64,000 nt of DNA from Psychromonas sp. CD1 (GTDB lineage Bacteria; Pseudomonadota; Gammaproteobacteria; Enterobacterales; Psychromonadaceae): assembly GCF_002239585.1 (NCBI RefSeq), contig NZ_NDFH01000003.1, positions 1,116,001-1,180,000 on the forward strand, given 5' to 3'. The position numbers and the translations under genes are program-made. The notes beneath the pieces were generated by a model. That model did not search any database and had not been told where the DNA came from. It saw only the letters and a list, made by a program, of their open reading frames with translations. Position 1 is the first letter of the stretch, and each line of letters begins with the position of its first letter. Below are positions 29,218 through 41,139 of the stretch, piece by piece.

Positions 29218-30357
29218 TTAACGTTCAATTTTAGCGTGTAATGGTCCAGATAAACACTGTTCCCAATCTTTCCAAACCACTTCATAACCAAGTTTTTTTA
29301 CACATTTGGCCATTTCAGCAGGGCTACGTTCATCTGAAATTTCAAATTGTTGTAAAGCTTTGGTACTACTTTTCGCATAACCCCCTGGCTGTGTGCTCGA
29401 TCCTGCACTTAAGGATGTTATACCCAAAGGAATAACATTATCTCGAAACGTCGCCGATTCTCGCGTAGATAGTGACAGTTCAACTTCTCCATTAAATAAA
29501 CGATAAGCACAAATTAATTGGAGTAATTGCTTATCATCCATTACTGACTTTATCGTCGCACTCCCCGCACAAGGACGTAATCGAGGAAATGAGATACTAT
29601 AACGGCTTTTCCAATATTTCTTTTCTAAATATTGTAAATGCGCGGCAACATAAAAACAATCAGTACGCCACTCCTCAAGCCCAATCAAACAAGCCAACCC
29701 CATCTTTTGTATTCCAGCGCGACCCAATCTATCATGTGTATCTAAGCGGTATTTAAAGTCTGTTTTTTTACCCTTTAAATGATGCAGAGCATAAGTAGGC
29801 TCATGGTATGTTTCTTGGTAAACCAATACTGCATCGACACCGTGCCCGATAAGATCAGCATATTCATCTTGATCTAAGGGCTGAACTTCTAAACTAATAT
29901 GTGAAATATATTTGCGCACAACTTTTAATGCTTCTTTAAAATAAGGCAAGCCTACTTTTCTCTCTGATTCCCCTGTCACTAACAATATATGCTCGAAATT
30001 CATTTTTTTTATGGCAATACACTCTGCCTCTATTTGATCTAAATCCAACGTAGTACGACGAATTTTATTGTGCATTGAAAAACCACAATAAGAACAAATA
30101 TTACTGCACATATTTGATAAATAAAGAGGAATATAAAATTGCTGTGTTTTACCAAAACGTTGCATTGTCAATTGTTGTGATTTAAATGCCATCTGCTCCA
30201 AAAAAGGTGCACCCGCTGGAGAAATTAAGGCTTTAAAGTCCTCTAAATCTAACTTCGATTTTGCTAATGCTCGTTGAACATCCGAAGCTTGTTTCGCGTA
30301 AATAGATAAACGAACATCATCCCATTGGTAATTTTTTATTTGTTTGCTAAACGTCAT
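29218..30357 (-). CDS. thiH: 2-iminoacetate synthase (tyrosine lyase) ThiH
   Basis: Radical-SAM enzyme that cleaves tyrosine to dehydroglycine for the thiazole ring of thiamine. It is 379 aa (377 in E. coli). The [4Fe-4S] motif CxxxCxxC is visible as CSNICSYCGFS near residue 88-95, and the ThiH-type GLEEWRTD and RLRPCAG segments follow. It is the last thi gene, starting one base after the thiG stop codon. Confidence 0.97.
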   Translation of the reverse strand: MTFSKQIKNYQWDDVRLSIYAKQASDVQRALAKSKLDLEDFKALISPAGAPFLEQMAFKSQQLTMQRFGKTQQFYIPLYLSNMCSNICSYCGFSMHNKIRRTTLDLDQIEAECIAIKKMNFEHILLVTGESERKVGLPYFKEALKVVRKYISHISLEVQPLDQDEYADLIGHGVDAVLVYQETYHEPTYALHHLKGKKTDFKYRLDTHDRLGRAGIQKMGLACLIGLEEWRTDCFYVAAHLQYLEKKYWKSRYSISFPRLRPCAGSATIKSVMDDKQLLQLICAYRLFNGEVELSLSTRESATFRDNVIPLGITSLSAGSSTQPGGYAKSSTKALQQFEISDERSPAEMAKCVKKLGYEVVWKDWEQCLSGPLHAKIER

Positions 30358-30358
30358 C

Positions 30359-31138
30359 TTATTCCACCTCTAAAAAAGCAGTTAAAGGACTCGATGCACA
30401 AGCAACTTGGCTTTGTCCGCCTAAGCCAGCCAAATAAGCCTCACGACCAGCTTGCACCGCTTTAGCAAAAGCACGACTCATTGCAATAGGGTCGCGAGCA
30501 ACCGCTATGGCAGTATTAACGAGCACCGCATCCGCTCCCATTTCCATGGCAAGCGCTGCGTGTGATGGGGCACCGAGTCCCGCATCGATAATAACGGGAA
30601 CGGTAGCCTGTTCAATAATTATTTCTAAAAAATCAGCGGTTTTAATGCCTTTATTTGACCCTATTGGCGCACCTAAAGGCATCACAGCAGCACAACCGAC
30701 TTCCGCTAAATGTTTACACAATACGGGATCAGCATGTACATAAGGTAAGACAATAAAACCTTCTCTTACGAGGATTTCAGCAGCTTTTAATGTTTCTATA
30801 GGATCCGGTAATAAATATTTAGGATCGGGATGGATCTCTAGTTTTATCCAATTAGTTTGTAATGCCTGACGAGCAATTTGGGCTGCAAAAACAGCTTCTT
30901 TAGCATTACGTGCTCCCGAGGTGTTCGGCAAAAGTTGCATACCATGTTCGATTAAAGGCGCTAAAATATCATCATTTTTATTTTGCATATCGATGCGCTT
31001 TAATGCCATTGTCACCAGTTCAGATTGCGATGCTTGCAATGCACTAAGCATCGTTTTTTGATCATTAAATTTACCCGTACCGGTCAATAATCGAGAAGAG
31101 AATACTCTATCTGCTATCACTAAATTATCTTTATACAT
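30359..31138 (-). CDS. thiG: Thiazole synthase ThiG
   Basis: TIM-barrel enzyme that condenses deoxyxylulose-5-P, dehydroglycine and ThiS-thiocarboxylate into the thiazole phosphate. It is 259 aa. Visible are [10 protein letters not shown] at the N-terminus, [16 protein letters not shown] near 100-115 with the Schiff-base Lys region, and [28 protein letters not shown] near 185-215 for phosphate binding. Within the thiC-E-F-S-G-H operon. Confidence 0.97.
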   Translation of the reverse strand: MYKDNLVIADRVFSSRLLTGTGKFNDQKTMLSALQASQSELVTMALKRIDMQNKNDDILAPLIEHGMQLLPNTSGARNAKEAVFAAQIARQALQTNWIKLEIHPDPKYLLPDPIETLKAAEILVREGFIVLPYVHADPVLCKHLAEVGCAAVMPLGAPIGSNKGIKTADFLEIIIEQATVPVIIDAGLGAPSHAALAMEMGADAVLVNTAIAVARDPIAMSRAFAKAVQAGREAYLAGLGGQSQVACASSPLTAFLEVE

Positions 31139-31143
31139 ACTTA

Positions 31144-31344
31144 CTACCCACCTGCAATTGCTTGAAAAACAGAAACAACATCATTTTCTTGAAGCTGATA
31201 AGACGCCCATTTCTGACGTTCAATTACTTGCTGCTTAACAGCCACAGCATGCCCGTCAAGATCACATTTTAATAACGAAAATAATTGCTTAATATTTAAA
31301 TCTATTTCAACATCCATCCGCTGATAATTAACATTTATTATCAT
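31144..31344 (-). CDS. thiS: Sulfur-carrier protein ThiS
   Basis: 66-aa ubiquitin-like carrier whose C-terminal Gly-Gly is adenylated by ThiF and converted to thiocarboxylate. The ORF ends [10 protein letters not shown], the required di-glycine tail. The start is ATG 31344 (MIINVNYQ), overlapping the end of thiF by 4 nt; upstream in-frame starts fall inside thiF and are unlikely. Confidence 0.95.
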   Translation of the reverse strand: MIINVNYQRMDVEIDLNIKQLFSLLKCDLDGHAVAVKQQVIERQKWASYQLQENDVVSVFQAIAGG

Positions 31345-32093
31345 GAAATTGCTCCACATACTGCACATTGTAAATTTTTGTTAATAGAAAATGTTTGCCA
31401 TTCCAATGTCTTTGCATCAAAAAGTTTCAACTTGTTTTTAAGCTCAGAGGGTATACCAACGATAAATTTAATCGCTTCCAATGCTTGCATCGTACCGATA
31501 ATTCCCACAACCGGCCCTAATACTCCAGAATTACTACAGTTCAAGCTTTCATCGCTGTTTTGCGGAAAAATACAATGGTAACAAGCAGAGTCCGAAAGCT
31601 TATTGTCAAAAAACATTAACTGACCTTCCATTCGAATAGCGGCCCCAACTAATAAAGGTGTTTTAGTTTGCACACAGGCAGTATTTATTTTCTGCCTAGA
31701 ATGCATGTTATCTGTACAATCTAGCACCAAATCGATCATCGACAACTCCATTGAAAGTTGCTCTTGAGACATTTCTTTATTAATACTACGTATGCGTATT
31801 TGTGGATTTAACGCCTCTAAACGTTGCTTCATGGCAAGTACTTTATATTTACCTACATCTGCGGTGCTATAAGCAATTTGCCGTTGTAAATTACTCACGT
31901 CGAGCACATCAAAATCAGAAATAATCAACGTTCCAATACCTGCAGCCGCTAAATATAATGCGGCTGGCGAGCCTAACCCTCCCATACCAATAATAAGTAC
32001 CTTGCTGTTTTTTAATTTTTCTTGACCTGTCACGTCGACATCTTGCAATAAAAGATGCCGGCTATAACGTAAAACTTCAGGATCAGTTAACAT
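31341..32093 (-). CDS. thiF: ThiS adenylyltransferase ThiF
   Basis: E1-like enzyme that activates ThiS. It is 250 aa. Nucleotide-binding GMGGLGSPAALYLAAAGIG occurs near 36-54, followed by DFDVLDVSNLQRQ. Zinc-binding cysteines are the pair in ACYHCIFP near 170 and CAVCGAIS at the C-terminus, and the acyl-disulfide Cys (C184 in E. coli) corresponds to LNCSNSGVLGPVVG. The order downstream of thiE matches E. coli thiCEFSGH. Confidence 0.96.
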   Translation of the reverse strand: MLTDPEVLRYSRHLLLQDVDVTGQEKLKNSKVLIIGMGGLGSPAALYLAAAGIGTLIISDFDVLDVSNLQRQIAYSTADVGKYKVLAMKQRLEALNPQIRIRSINKEMSQEQLSMELSMIDLVLDCTDNMHSRQKINTACVQTKTPLLVGAAIRMEGQLMFFDNKLSDSACYHCIFPQNSDESLNCSNSGVLGPVVGIIGTMQALEAIKFIVGIPSELKNKLKLFDAKTLEWQTFSINKNLQCAVCGAIS

Positions 32094-32095
32094 AC

Positions 32096-33586
32096 TTAGC
32101 TTATTTCCATTTGTTTAAATTTTTGAATAACGCTATCAAAGTTGATGGCACGAGTGATGGCGCTAACAACAGCAACACTGCCCACACCTGTTTTATAAAC
32201 TTGTGATGCTCTCGCAAGACTAATCCCACCAATCGCAACTGTTGGGGTATCCGCTAATAACTCAACATATTTTTTTAAGCGAATTAAGCCTTGCGGAGCG
32301 CTCGGCATCTCTTTGGTTTGCGTTGCAAAAACATGACCCAAAGCAATATAACTTGGGTTAAATTGCTTTGCGCGTAAAATTTCATAGTAGCCATGTGTAC
32401 TGAGCCCTAAATGTAGCCCTGCTCGATGGATAAGCTGAAGATCTGCACTGTCGATATCTTTCTGCCCTAAATGCACGCCATAAGCCTGATGTTTAATCGC
32501 CAATTCCCAATAATCATTAATAAACAAACGAGCATTGTATTTTCTACCTAATTGGATTGCTTGTATTATCTCTCCTTCAACTTGCGTCGATGTTTTATCT
32601 TTTATACGTAGTTGCACCGTCTTAACGCCACATTTTAAAACTTTTTCAAGCCATGATAAAGAGTCAAGAACTGGGTATAATCCCAAATTAAATATATTAC
32701 AACGAGGAAAATCAAAAGAAAGAAAAGATGAGATATCTAACGTAAGTTCCTCATCTGTATTTCGACTTAATGTCACAACCTTAGGAAAATAAGACTTGTT
32801 TTCAGGCCAACCTGAAACTTGCCCTTCGGCATATCCTTTACTGGTTTCTTTTAAGTAACCATTTAAATACGCTTTCGCAATAACAAAAGCATCTTCTAAA
32901 ACATATTTAAGCGATAATGCAGACGCCAACGCACAGCTTAAAATATCTTTCTTAGACTGCGTATTAGAAAATGTCAAACGCGGACTGCTTAATGCAATCT
33001 CCCGTTGCCCATCTGACCAATAATCAACACAACACCCATCAATAAAATCTGTTTTCCCTCCACATATCAGTACACTTTTACAGCCTTTGTTCAATAAATA
33101 CTGTGCACTCTGATACAAGGCATTTGGCGTAATAAGCATATGCCCAGAAAAACTAAAAATATCTTTTGCATTCATAATTAATAAATCAATCAGAGGCAAA
33201 AGATCTGTTTTAATAAGCGCATTAATCGACTCCTCCTGCGGAATTTCCTCCACCTCGTTCAATTTGCTTGGCGTATATATAATAAAAGCAGGCACGCCCT
33301 TCTGTTCTTTATAAGATCGTATCTTTTTGCATAATATATTCACTTGCTCGCGATTAGCGATGAATCCGATTTTTATAACCGATGGCTTCATCTTCTCTAA
33401 AACGTTATCGAGTTGCGCACTAAACATCTTATCCGAGACGCTCTCAACAAATACATCTTGTACACTCAGCGCACTGTTAATACGACTAGGGATTGCCCCT
33501 AATGCTATAAACGTTTGTATATCACTTTGCACACCCTCGTTCATATTACAATCTGAGTTAGTAATACTACATACCGTATTATTCAT
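32096..33586 (-). CDS. thiE: Thiamine-phosphate synthase with degenerate N-terminal ThiD-like domain
   Basis: A 496-aa fusion. The C-terminal ThiE domain (about 290-496) joins the pyrimidine and thiazole moieties: [44 protein letters not shown], and [20 protein letters not shown] are all canonical, ending VAIGGISL and SVAVVSAI. The N-terminal 1-280 resembles hydroxymethylpyrimidine-P kinase ([40 protein letters not shown]). However, the catalytic anion-hole motif GTGCTLSAA is replaced by [14 protein letters not shown], so kinase activity is doubtful. No separate thiD is in the window. Confidence 0.92.
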   Translation of the reverse strand: MNNTVCSITNSDCNMNEGVQSDIQTFIALGAIPSRINSALSVQDVFVESVSDKMFSAQLDNVLEKMKPSVIKIGFIANREQVNILCKKIRSYKEQKGVPAFIIYTPSKLNEVEEIPQEESINALIKTDLLPLIDLLIMNAKDIFSFSGHMLITPNALYQSAQYLLNKGCKSVLICGGKTDFIDGCCVDYWSDGQREIALSSPRLTFSNTQSKKDILSCALASALSLKYVLEDAFVIAKAYLNGYLKETSKGYAEGQVSGWPENKSYFPKVVTLSRNTDEELTLDISSFLSFDFPRCNIFNLGLYPVLDSLSWLEKVLKCGVKTVQLRIKDKTSTQVEGEIIQAIQLGRKYNARLFINDYWELAIKHQAYGVHLGQKDIDSADLQLIHRAGLHLGLSTHGYYEILRAKQFNPSYIALGHVFATQTKEMPSAPQGLIRLKKYVELLADTPTVAIGGISLARASQVYKTGVGSVAVVSAITRAINFDSVIQKFKQMEIS

Positions 33587-33606
33587 ATTATCTTTACCCT
33601 TAAACT

Positions 33607-35592
<1,986 letters not shown>

Positions 35593-35667
35593 TTACTTAA
35601 GAGAGAGAAGAATGCTTGTCGAATATTTGTGGTAAGTATAAGGTGCACCGAGGCAGTGTGCCTTTGA

Positions 35668-35753
35668 CTTGTTCCCTTCGCAGGTATTATCCTAATCAGG
35701 TTCCACGGATCCCACCAATAATAGTGATCTCAGCCCTAAGGCACTCCGACAAG
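35668..35753 (-). promoter_or_regulatory. TPP riboswitch (THI element) of the thi operon
   Basis: Read on the minus strand, the conserved blocks appear in order: GGAGTGCC, then GGGCTGAGA, then GAACCTGAT, then GGATAATACCTGCGAAGGGA. The pyrimidine-sensor (CTGAGA) and pyrophosphate-sensor parts of the aptamer are complete. It lies about 90 nt before the thiC start. The following GTGCACCGAGGCA / TGCCTTTG stretch could form the switching helix. Thiamine-PP binding should reduce thiC translation or transcription. Confidence 0.97.
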
Positions 35754-35761
35754 AAGTAATA

Positions 35762-35790
35762 AGTATATCCTTAAGGGGTAAGCTCAGCAA
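35762..35790 (-). promoter_or_regulatory. Promoter of the thi operon
   Basis: Minus-strand TTGCTG (35790-35785), 17-nt spacer, TATACT (35767-35762). A start site about 7 nt downstream would place +1 right at the first base of the TPP aptamer, which supports the assignment. Confidence 0.75.
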
Positions 35791-36106
35791 GATAAATACA
35801 GATAGGATGCGTATTGTACATAAGTCGTCGTATGCTGATAACTACCACATGAATGCTAAATAGATCATAAAATGTTTGTAAAAAAAATAAACGCGAATCA
35901 AATTTTCATTTTTGTTTTTCCCTTACCGATTAAATCGAATAAATATTATTTTATACAGCAGATTTAGTCGCACAGAGACAAATATTTTTAATAACCTAAA
36001 AGACAAAACCGTTTAACTTTAAGCTCATGCCTCATGCCTCAAAATAACACCTAAAATAATTAAAATACGCCAACCAAAAACAGAGTAAAAATAACATACT
36101 TATCGG
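35791..36106. other. Non-coding gap upstream of the thi promoter
   Basis: 316 nt of AT-rich sequence between the thi promoter and the stop codon of the DUF134/NifX-like gene. I see no ORF, no strong hairpin and no recognisable site. Confidence 0.6.
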
Positions 36107-36772
36107 CTAATGATGACAAGCACATTTTGTTTTTTTAGGAACACCTTGTTTTTCATCCATTAATAAATGAGTTTCTAACCTCGCATTTTCAAGTAATACT
36201 TCAATGTGATGACGCGTATTTCCTTGCTGTACTTTTATGCCTGCATGCAATAATTTAGCTAAAGTTTTCTCTCCGACTTTTCGTACAATAAGAGTATTAC
36301 ATTGCCTCTCTATCAATAAATTTATCAATGATTTTTTAGCGGCACAGCCTGATATATTTAAGATAGGATTTTTATACACGGCAACTTTACGGTGTTGCGT
36401 ATTATAAAATTCAAATATTTGTGCTTTGGAAAAACAGGGGGCAAGTTTTCCTTTTGTTATGGCTATAGCGTAATTCATTGTTGTTCTCCATCTGTTGATG
36501 GCTAAAACAAGAGCATCACCATTTATCAATGCTGATGTTACTTTTTTACGAGCGACTTTGAGTATATTGGCAAAGGTTTGTCTTGAAACTTGCATATGTA
36601 ACGCCGCGTTTTGCTGTGCTAAATTTTGTATATCGACTAAGCGTAACGCTTCTAATTCATCGTTTTGTAACACTATTTTTTTTAATTTTGACAATGGAAT
36701 ACCATTAGGTTTAAAAGCGTTAAATGTAGCACCTTGTTTTGGGCAAATATGCCGTTTTATTTTCGGACGCAC
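36107..36772 (-). CDS. DUF134 / dinitrogenase Fe-Mo cofactor-type two-domain protein
   Basis: A 221-aa protein with two parts. Residues 1-90 match the DUF134 helix-turn-helix family (RHICPKQGATFNAFKPNGIP, NDELEALRLVDIQNLAQQNAALHMQVSRQTFANIL), thought to bind DNA. Residues about 95-205 match the NifX/NifB-type dinitrogenase iron-molybdenum cofactor biosynthesis fold (YAIAITKGKLAPCFSKAQIF, KSLINLLIERQCNTLIVRKVGEKTLAKLLHAGIKV). The C-terminus KTKCACHH could bind metal. Such proteins are usually metal-cofactor or redox related and not tied to nitrogenase; the function is unknown. A 50-bp palindrome lies 27 nt upstream. Confidence 0.82.
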   Translation of the reverse strand: MRPKIKRHICPKQGATFNAFKPNGIPLSKLKKIVLQNDELEALRLVDIQNLAQQNAALHMQVSRQTFANILKVARKKVTSALINGDALVLAINRWRTTMNYAIAITKGKLAPCFSKAQIFEFYNTQHRKVAVYKNPILNISGCAAKKSLINLLIERQCNTLIVRKVGEKTLAKLLHAGIKVQQGNTRHHIEVLLENARLETHLLMDEKQGVPKKTKCACHH

Positions 36773-36798
36773 TTGTATAACCTTTTTATAGCAGAAGA

Positions 36799-36848
36799 CT
36801 TACACTACAATAGTTTCTGGCATATGCCAACAATTATTGTAGTGTAAG
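36799..36848. repeat. 50-bp near-perfect palindrome upstream of the DUF134 gene
   Basis: Outer arms CTTACACTACAATA (36799-36812) and TATTGTAGTGTAAG (36835-36848) are perfect complements. The centre TGGCATATGCCA (36818-36829) is itself a perfect palindrome on the same dyad axis (36823.5). Only 3 of 25 pairs mismatch, all in the two 5-nt joints. It ends 27 nt before the start codon of the HTH protein, a natural operator position, but a mobile-element end or paired half-site array is also possible. Confidence 0.85.
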
Positions 36849-36950
36849 TAAGAGAGATACCCGTATATTAAATTCAAGTAGCAGAGCCGTAATTTGATTC
36901 TTAGTTGCTGTTTTTTATTTTACTCCAAGCTCTCGAAAACGCATTAATGT

Positions 36951-37295
36951 TTATAATTGTTGTTGATGTATATTTTTACCTTCAATAAATTTTATATCAG
37001 GAAGTAATGAGGCTTGAACAATTGCTAATGCATCATTTTTCTGGTTTTGCCTAACGGTATTAACAAGCTTGGCGGAGATAAGCAGAGCTTTATGTCCTAA
37101 CGCTATTGCTTTTTGTTTCCAGTGATTTGACGTGCCACACGCTTCAAATACAATCCTGAAAGGTTTTGCTTTGACGAGCCACAAAGTAAATTCATTAGCA
37201 CTCATTTCAGTGTTGGACGTTATTTTATTTTGATAAAACACGCATACTTGTATGATATCCGTTGCTAAATAAACACCTACCGTTGTATTCTTCAT
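36951..37295 (-). pseudogene. Truncated IS110-family transposase
   Basis: 114 aa matching the N-terminal DEDD domain of IS110 transposases: VGVYLATDIIQVCVF (normally VGIDLAK, so the first catalytic Asp is lost), IVFEACGTSNHWKQKAIALGH, LVNTVRQNQKNDALAIVQA and FIEGKNIHQQQL, where homology ends at a stop codon. In the KNDALAI segment residues of the usual KxDxxDA motif are missing. The whole C-terminal Ser-containing domain is absent. It is therefore an inactive relic. The sequence between it and the palindrome (36849-36950) has no recognisable element end. Confidence 0.85.
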
Positions 37296-37400
37296 TATAT
37301 TTACTCCTAGGAATAACTTTAGGTTAGACGACTAGGTCTAATTATCTGTTAGCTATTCAAAAATAGTTCAGTATTAATTTTAAATAGCAAGGAAAGAATT

Positions 37401-37601
37401 ATGTCAGTAGTATGCTTTATACAATACAAACTTGATCCATATCAGCAGGATAAATTTAAAATATATTCAGAAGCTTGGGGAAAAATAATTCCATCATGTG
37501 GAGGTAACCTTATCGGTTATTTTACCCCTAGTGAAGGCACTAATTATGAAGCCTTTGGTATTATTTCATTCTTAGATTCAATTCCGAAGTGCATAACTTA
37601 G
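37401..37601 (+). pseudogene. NIPSNAP-family protein, interrupted
   Basis: The frame begins MSVVCFIQYKLDPYQQDKF and continues CGGNLIGYFTPSEGTNYEAFGIISF, a good match in memory to small NIPSNAP-like proteins (about 100 aa). After ISF at about 37573 the sequence becomes an IS30-like end and the frame stops at 37601 (66 aa). A ribosome site AAGGAAAG precedes the ATG. The C-terminal half is missing. The protein would be non-functional unless the short form is stable. Confidence 0.6.
37575..37597 (+). mobile_element. IS30-like terminal inverted repeat remnant
   Basis: GATTCAATTCCGAAGTGCAT and the following AAC closely match GATTCAACCTTGAAGTGCAT and AAC, the outer end of the IS30-type fragments at 48056-48175 and 58333-58452 (read on their minus strand). 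Only four central bases differ. The match is in left-end orientation and no transposase follows, so it is a remnant or a miniature element. It cuts the NIPSNAP gene. Confidence 0.55.
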
Positions 37602-37795
37602 ATTAGTTTGAAAAGTAGTCAGTTGAATATATTATCACTACTTTTCCTCCGACAAGAGATGCAAATAATGAGTTTGATTTCCATCCGGTATTTAAATAAA
37701 TAAAAAAATTCAATAGCGAAATATCAACAATGAAAATTTACAATCTATGTTTATATCCTTAGTAATAAACAGTTAGAATCTTAAAAATAAGACAT

Positions 37796-37829
37796 AAAAA
37801 AACCCCAGAGACTAGCGCCTCTGGGGTTC
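37796..37829 (-). terminator. Rho-independent terminator of the EF-G gene
   Basis: CCCCAGAGG / CCTCTGGGG-type stem (37803-37827) with an ACTAGCG-type loop and seven T's on the minus strand, about 20 nt after the stop codon of the EF-G gene. Confidence 0.92.
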
Positions 37830-37847
37830 AAGCTTAGCTAAAAAAAA

Positions 37848-39941
37848 TTATTTCTTAGCAGCTGCTTTTTCTTCTTTTACTTTTTCAATAACGCCTTCAG
37901 CAATACTACTTGGACAAGGCATGTAGTGTTTGAACTCCATAGAGAACTGACCACGACCTGATGTCATTGTACGTAGTGAACCGATGTAACCAAACATTTC
38001 TGAAAGAGGTACATCCGCTTTAATACGCACACCCGTTACGCCAGCTTCTTGACCTGCGATCATACCACGACGACGACTAAGATCACCGATAACATCACCT
38101 ACATGAGCATCTGGAGTAAATACATCTACTGCCATGATAGGCTCAAGAAGTTGTGCGCCTGCTTTAGGAATAGACTGACGGAATGCACCACGAGCAGCAA
38201 GTTCAAATGCTACTGCAGATGAATCTACAGCATGGTAACCACCATCTGTAAGTGTGATTTCAACATCTAATACTGGGAAACCAGCTAGAACACCTGTATC
38301 CATCATGCTCTTAAAGCCTTTCTCAATCGCTGGGAAGAACTCTTTAGGAACGTTACCACCAGTAACCTTTGAAGTAAATACGAAACCAGTACCTGGCTCA
38401 CCTGGAGTGATTGTGTAATCAATTTTACCAAATTGACCTGAACCACCAGATTGTTTCTTATGTGTGTAGCTATCTTCAATTGTTTGCGTGATAGTTTCAC
38501 GGTAAGCAACTTGAGGCTCACCAACGATCAAATCAACACCGTAAGTACGACGTAAGATATCTACTTTAATATCTAAGTGAAGCTCACCCATACCAGACAA
38601 AATTGTTTCGCCTGAATCGATATCTGTTTCAACTTTAAACGTTGGATCTTCTGCAACCATTTTACCGATAGCAATACCCATTTTTTCAGTTGAACCTTTA
38701 TCTCTTGGTGTTACAGAAATAGAGATCACTGGATTAGGGAAAACCATTGCTTCTAGAATAATAGGATGTTTTGGATCACATAACGTATGACCTGTTTGTA
38801 CATTAGTTTTCATACCAACGATAGCGATGATGTCACCCGCTTTTGCAGAAGTAAGCTCATTACGTTGATCTGCTTGCATTTCAACCATACGGCCAACACG
38901 CTCAGTTTTACCTGTTGCAGCATTCATAATAGTATCACCTTTCTTAAGTGTACCTGAATAGATACGTACAAAAGTAAGTGCACCGAAACGGTCATCTGTA
39001 ATTTTAAATGCTAACGCTTTAAAGGTTTCCTTTTCAGAAACGATTGCGTATTCACCCGTAGCTTCACCTTCTTCATCTGTAAGCGGTTGAGGCTCAACTT
39101 CATTTGGAGCAGGCAGGTAATCAACAACAGCATCAAGGATGTTTTGTACACCTTTGTTTTTAAATGCAGAACCACAGTACGTAGGGAAGAATTCCAATGT
39201 ACGTGTACCCTTACGAATACAACGTTTGATATCTTCAATAGAAGGCTCATCACCATCCATGTACGCTTCTAATAAATCATCATCTTGCTCAAGAGCAGTA
39301 TCTAATAATTTTTCACGGTACTCTTCAACAAGATCAACCATGTCAGCAGGAACATCTTCAATGACATAGTTTTCTGGAAGACCACTATCATCCCATATCC
39401 ATGCTTTACGAGTAAGCAAATCAACAACACCAACAAACTTATCTTCAATACCGATTGGTAATACCATAATTAATGGATTAGCCGCTAGTACTGTTTCTGT
39501 TTGTTTAACAACTCGTAAGAAATCAGCGCCGATACGGTCTAATTTATTAACAAAAATAATACGTGCAACACCAGATTCATTTGCATAGCGCCAGTTAGTT
39601 TCTGATTGAGGCTCTACACCACCAGATCCACAGAACACACCAATACCACCATCAAGTACTTTTAATGAACGATATACTTCAACAGTGAAATCCACATGTC
39701 CAGGAGTATCGATAACATTTAAACGATGCTCTTTCCAAAAACAACTTACAGCTGCAGACTGAATAGTAATACCGCGCTCAGCTTCCTGTTCCATGAAATC
39801 AGTAGTTGATTCGCCATCATGTACTTCACCCGTTTTGTGAATTTGGCCCGTCAATTTAAGGATACGTTCTGTTGTCGTAGTTTTACCCGCATCCACATGC
39901 GCGAAAATACCAATATTTCTGTATTTAGTTATGTCTGTCAT
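37848..39941 (-). CDS. Elongation factor G, second-copy (FusA2/FusB) type
   Basis: Translocation/recycling GTPase of 697 aa. GTPase motifs are G1 [15 protein letters not shown] near 14-25, the switch region [14 protein letters not shown]3 [10 protein letters not shown]4 [10 protein letters not shown]; then domains II-V with [20 protein letters not shown]. It is not in a str operon (no rpsL, rpsG or tuf nearby) and its sequence ([20 protein letters not shown], short N-terminus) resembles the second EF-G found in Vibrio, Shewanella and Pseudomonas. It may handle a subset of EF-G duties. Monocistronic. A hairpin-free 186-nt gap precedes it. Confidence 0.9.
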   Translation of the reverse strand: MTDITKYRNIGIFAHVDAGKTTTTERILKLTGQIHKTGEVHDGESTTDFMEQEAERGITIQSAAVSCFWKEHRLNVIDTPGHVDFTVEVYRSLKVLDGGIGVFCGSGGVEPQSETNWRYANESGVARIIFVNKLDRIGADFLRVVKQTETVLAANPLIMVLPIGIEDKFVGVVDLLTRKAWIWDDSGLPENYVIEDVPADMVDLVEEYREKLLDTALEQDDDLLEAYMDGDEPSIEDIKRCIRKGTRTLEFFPTYCGSAFKNKGVQNILDAVVDYLPAPNEVEPQPLTDEEGEATGEYAIVSEKETFKALAFKITDDRFGALTFVRIYSGTLKKGDTIMNAATGKTERVGRMVEMQADQRNELTSAKAGDIIAIVGMKTNVQTGHTLCDPKHPIILEAMVFPNPVISISVTPRDKGSTEKMGIAIGKMVAEDPTFKVETDIDSGETILSGMGELHLDIKVDILRRTYGVDLIVGEPQVAYRETITQTIEDSYTHKKQSGGSGQFGKIDYTITPGEPGTGFVFTSKVTGGNVPKEFFPAIEKGFKSMMDTGVLAGFPVLDVEITLTDGGYHAVDSSAVAFELAARGAFRQSIPKAGAQLLEPIMAVDVFTPDAHVGDVIGDLSRRRGMIAGQEAGVTGVRIKADVPLSEMFGYIGSLRTMTSGRGQFSMEFKHYMPCPSSIAEGVIEKVKEEKAAAKK

Positions 39942-40127
39942 TTTTTATACTCTGTTAGTAAAAATCGTAGTCAATATTCCGCGCGCATTATACCCAAGCT
40001 TAGAGTTAAACAGAACACAGAATTTATAAAAAAGTAAAATATGTTGATTTTTTCAACAGGATTTGTATAAATATGTACAAATAAGTTGAAAAACAAGCAA
40101 TAAAACTATTTTAGTAGCATACAACCT

Positions 40128-41048
40128 TTATTGTGGGATCACAGCTAATGCAAATAAAAGTGAAAATACAAATGTTGTTAATGCAGTGTTTTTTAACTGC
40201 TCATTAAAAATGAGGCCGTTTTTAGGAATATCTTGCAACGTTCTATGCAATGCGATTGCTGTTTTGATTAAGGGGCTTATCACCAATAAAAAGATATATT
40301 GCCAAATATGCGCCGTTTCTAAACTGTAAATATAACCGATTGACAATAATGGCGCCATACAAATTAAAAATAAATGGTATTTAAAAGCAAAATCTCGACC
40401 AAACAGCACCACAAGTGTGATTTTATTCGCCATTTTATCTGTTTCAAAGTCGCGCATATTATTAATATTTAATACCGCCGCAGAAAATAAACCAATACTA
40501 CAAGCCGGGTACAGCGCCATCCAATTAAAACTTAAATCATAAAGGTATAACCCGCCTAATACGCCAAGTAAACCAAAAAAAAGAAACACTGAGATATCGC
40601 CCATTGCGCGATATCCATAAGGATAACGTCCCATTGTGTATGTAATAGCGCCAACGATAGCAAGAATGCCGAGTGTTAAAAACAACATCCAGCTAAAAAG
40701 GTCATTGCCCAAAGCCAACCATAACAAACTAAAACCTGAAATTAGGGTAATAGATATCGTAATAATAATTGCCTTTTTCATGCTTTTTAATGAGATCTCT
40801 CCCTTTTGCATTCCACGCTTAGGACCTAAACGTTGTACAGTATCGGTTCCCGCTTTAACATCGCCATAATCATTCGCTAAATTAGACAAAATTTGCAATA
40901 ACAAAGCCGTACTAAGCGACAAGATAAAAATAAAAAAATTAAAAATATGCGCCTGCAACGCAAGTGCACCTGAAATTATAATTGAAGAGCTTGCCAGTGG
41001 TAATGTTCGTAAGCGCAGTACACTGATCCAAACAGAAAATTTATTCAT
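40128..41048 (-). CDS. menA: 1,4-dihydroxy-2-naphthoate polyprenyltransferase MenA
   Basis: UbiA-family membrane prenyltransferase that attaches the isoprenoid tail to DHNA to make demethylmenaquinone. It is 306 aa (308 in E. coli). Eight to nine hydrophobic segments. The first Asp-rich motif is NLANDYGDVKAGTD near 61-74 and the second is NNMRDFETDKMANK near 193-205. It is divergent from menF across 91 nt, so the menaquinone genes share one control region. Confidence 0.96.
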   Translation of the reverse strand: MNKFSVWISVLRLRTLPLASSSIIISGALALQAHIFNFFIFILSLSTALLLQILSNLANDYGDVKAGTDTVQRLGPKRGMQKGEISLKSMKKAIIITISITLISGFSLLWLALGNDLFSWMLFLTLGILAIVGAITYTMGRYPYGYRAMGDISVFLFFGLLGVLGGLYLYDLSFNWMALYPACSIGLFSAAVLNINNMRDFETDKMANKITLVVLFGRDFAFKYHLFLICMAPLLSIGYIYSLETAHIWQYIFLLVISPLIKTAIALHRTLQDIPKNGLIFNEQLKNTALTTFVFSLLFALAVIPQ

Positions 41049-41139
41049 CTAAATATCCAAAATTAATACGCTAAATTAGCTATAGGGGTATAATCGCGTT
41101 ACATTAACAAACATCAATCTATAAATATATAAATCCTCT

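Noticed and set aside
36107-36772. Nitrogen-fixation gene because of the NifX/NifB-like domain
   Set aside because: No nif genes around, and DUF134-linked NifX-like domains occur widely in non-diazotrophs.
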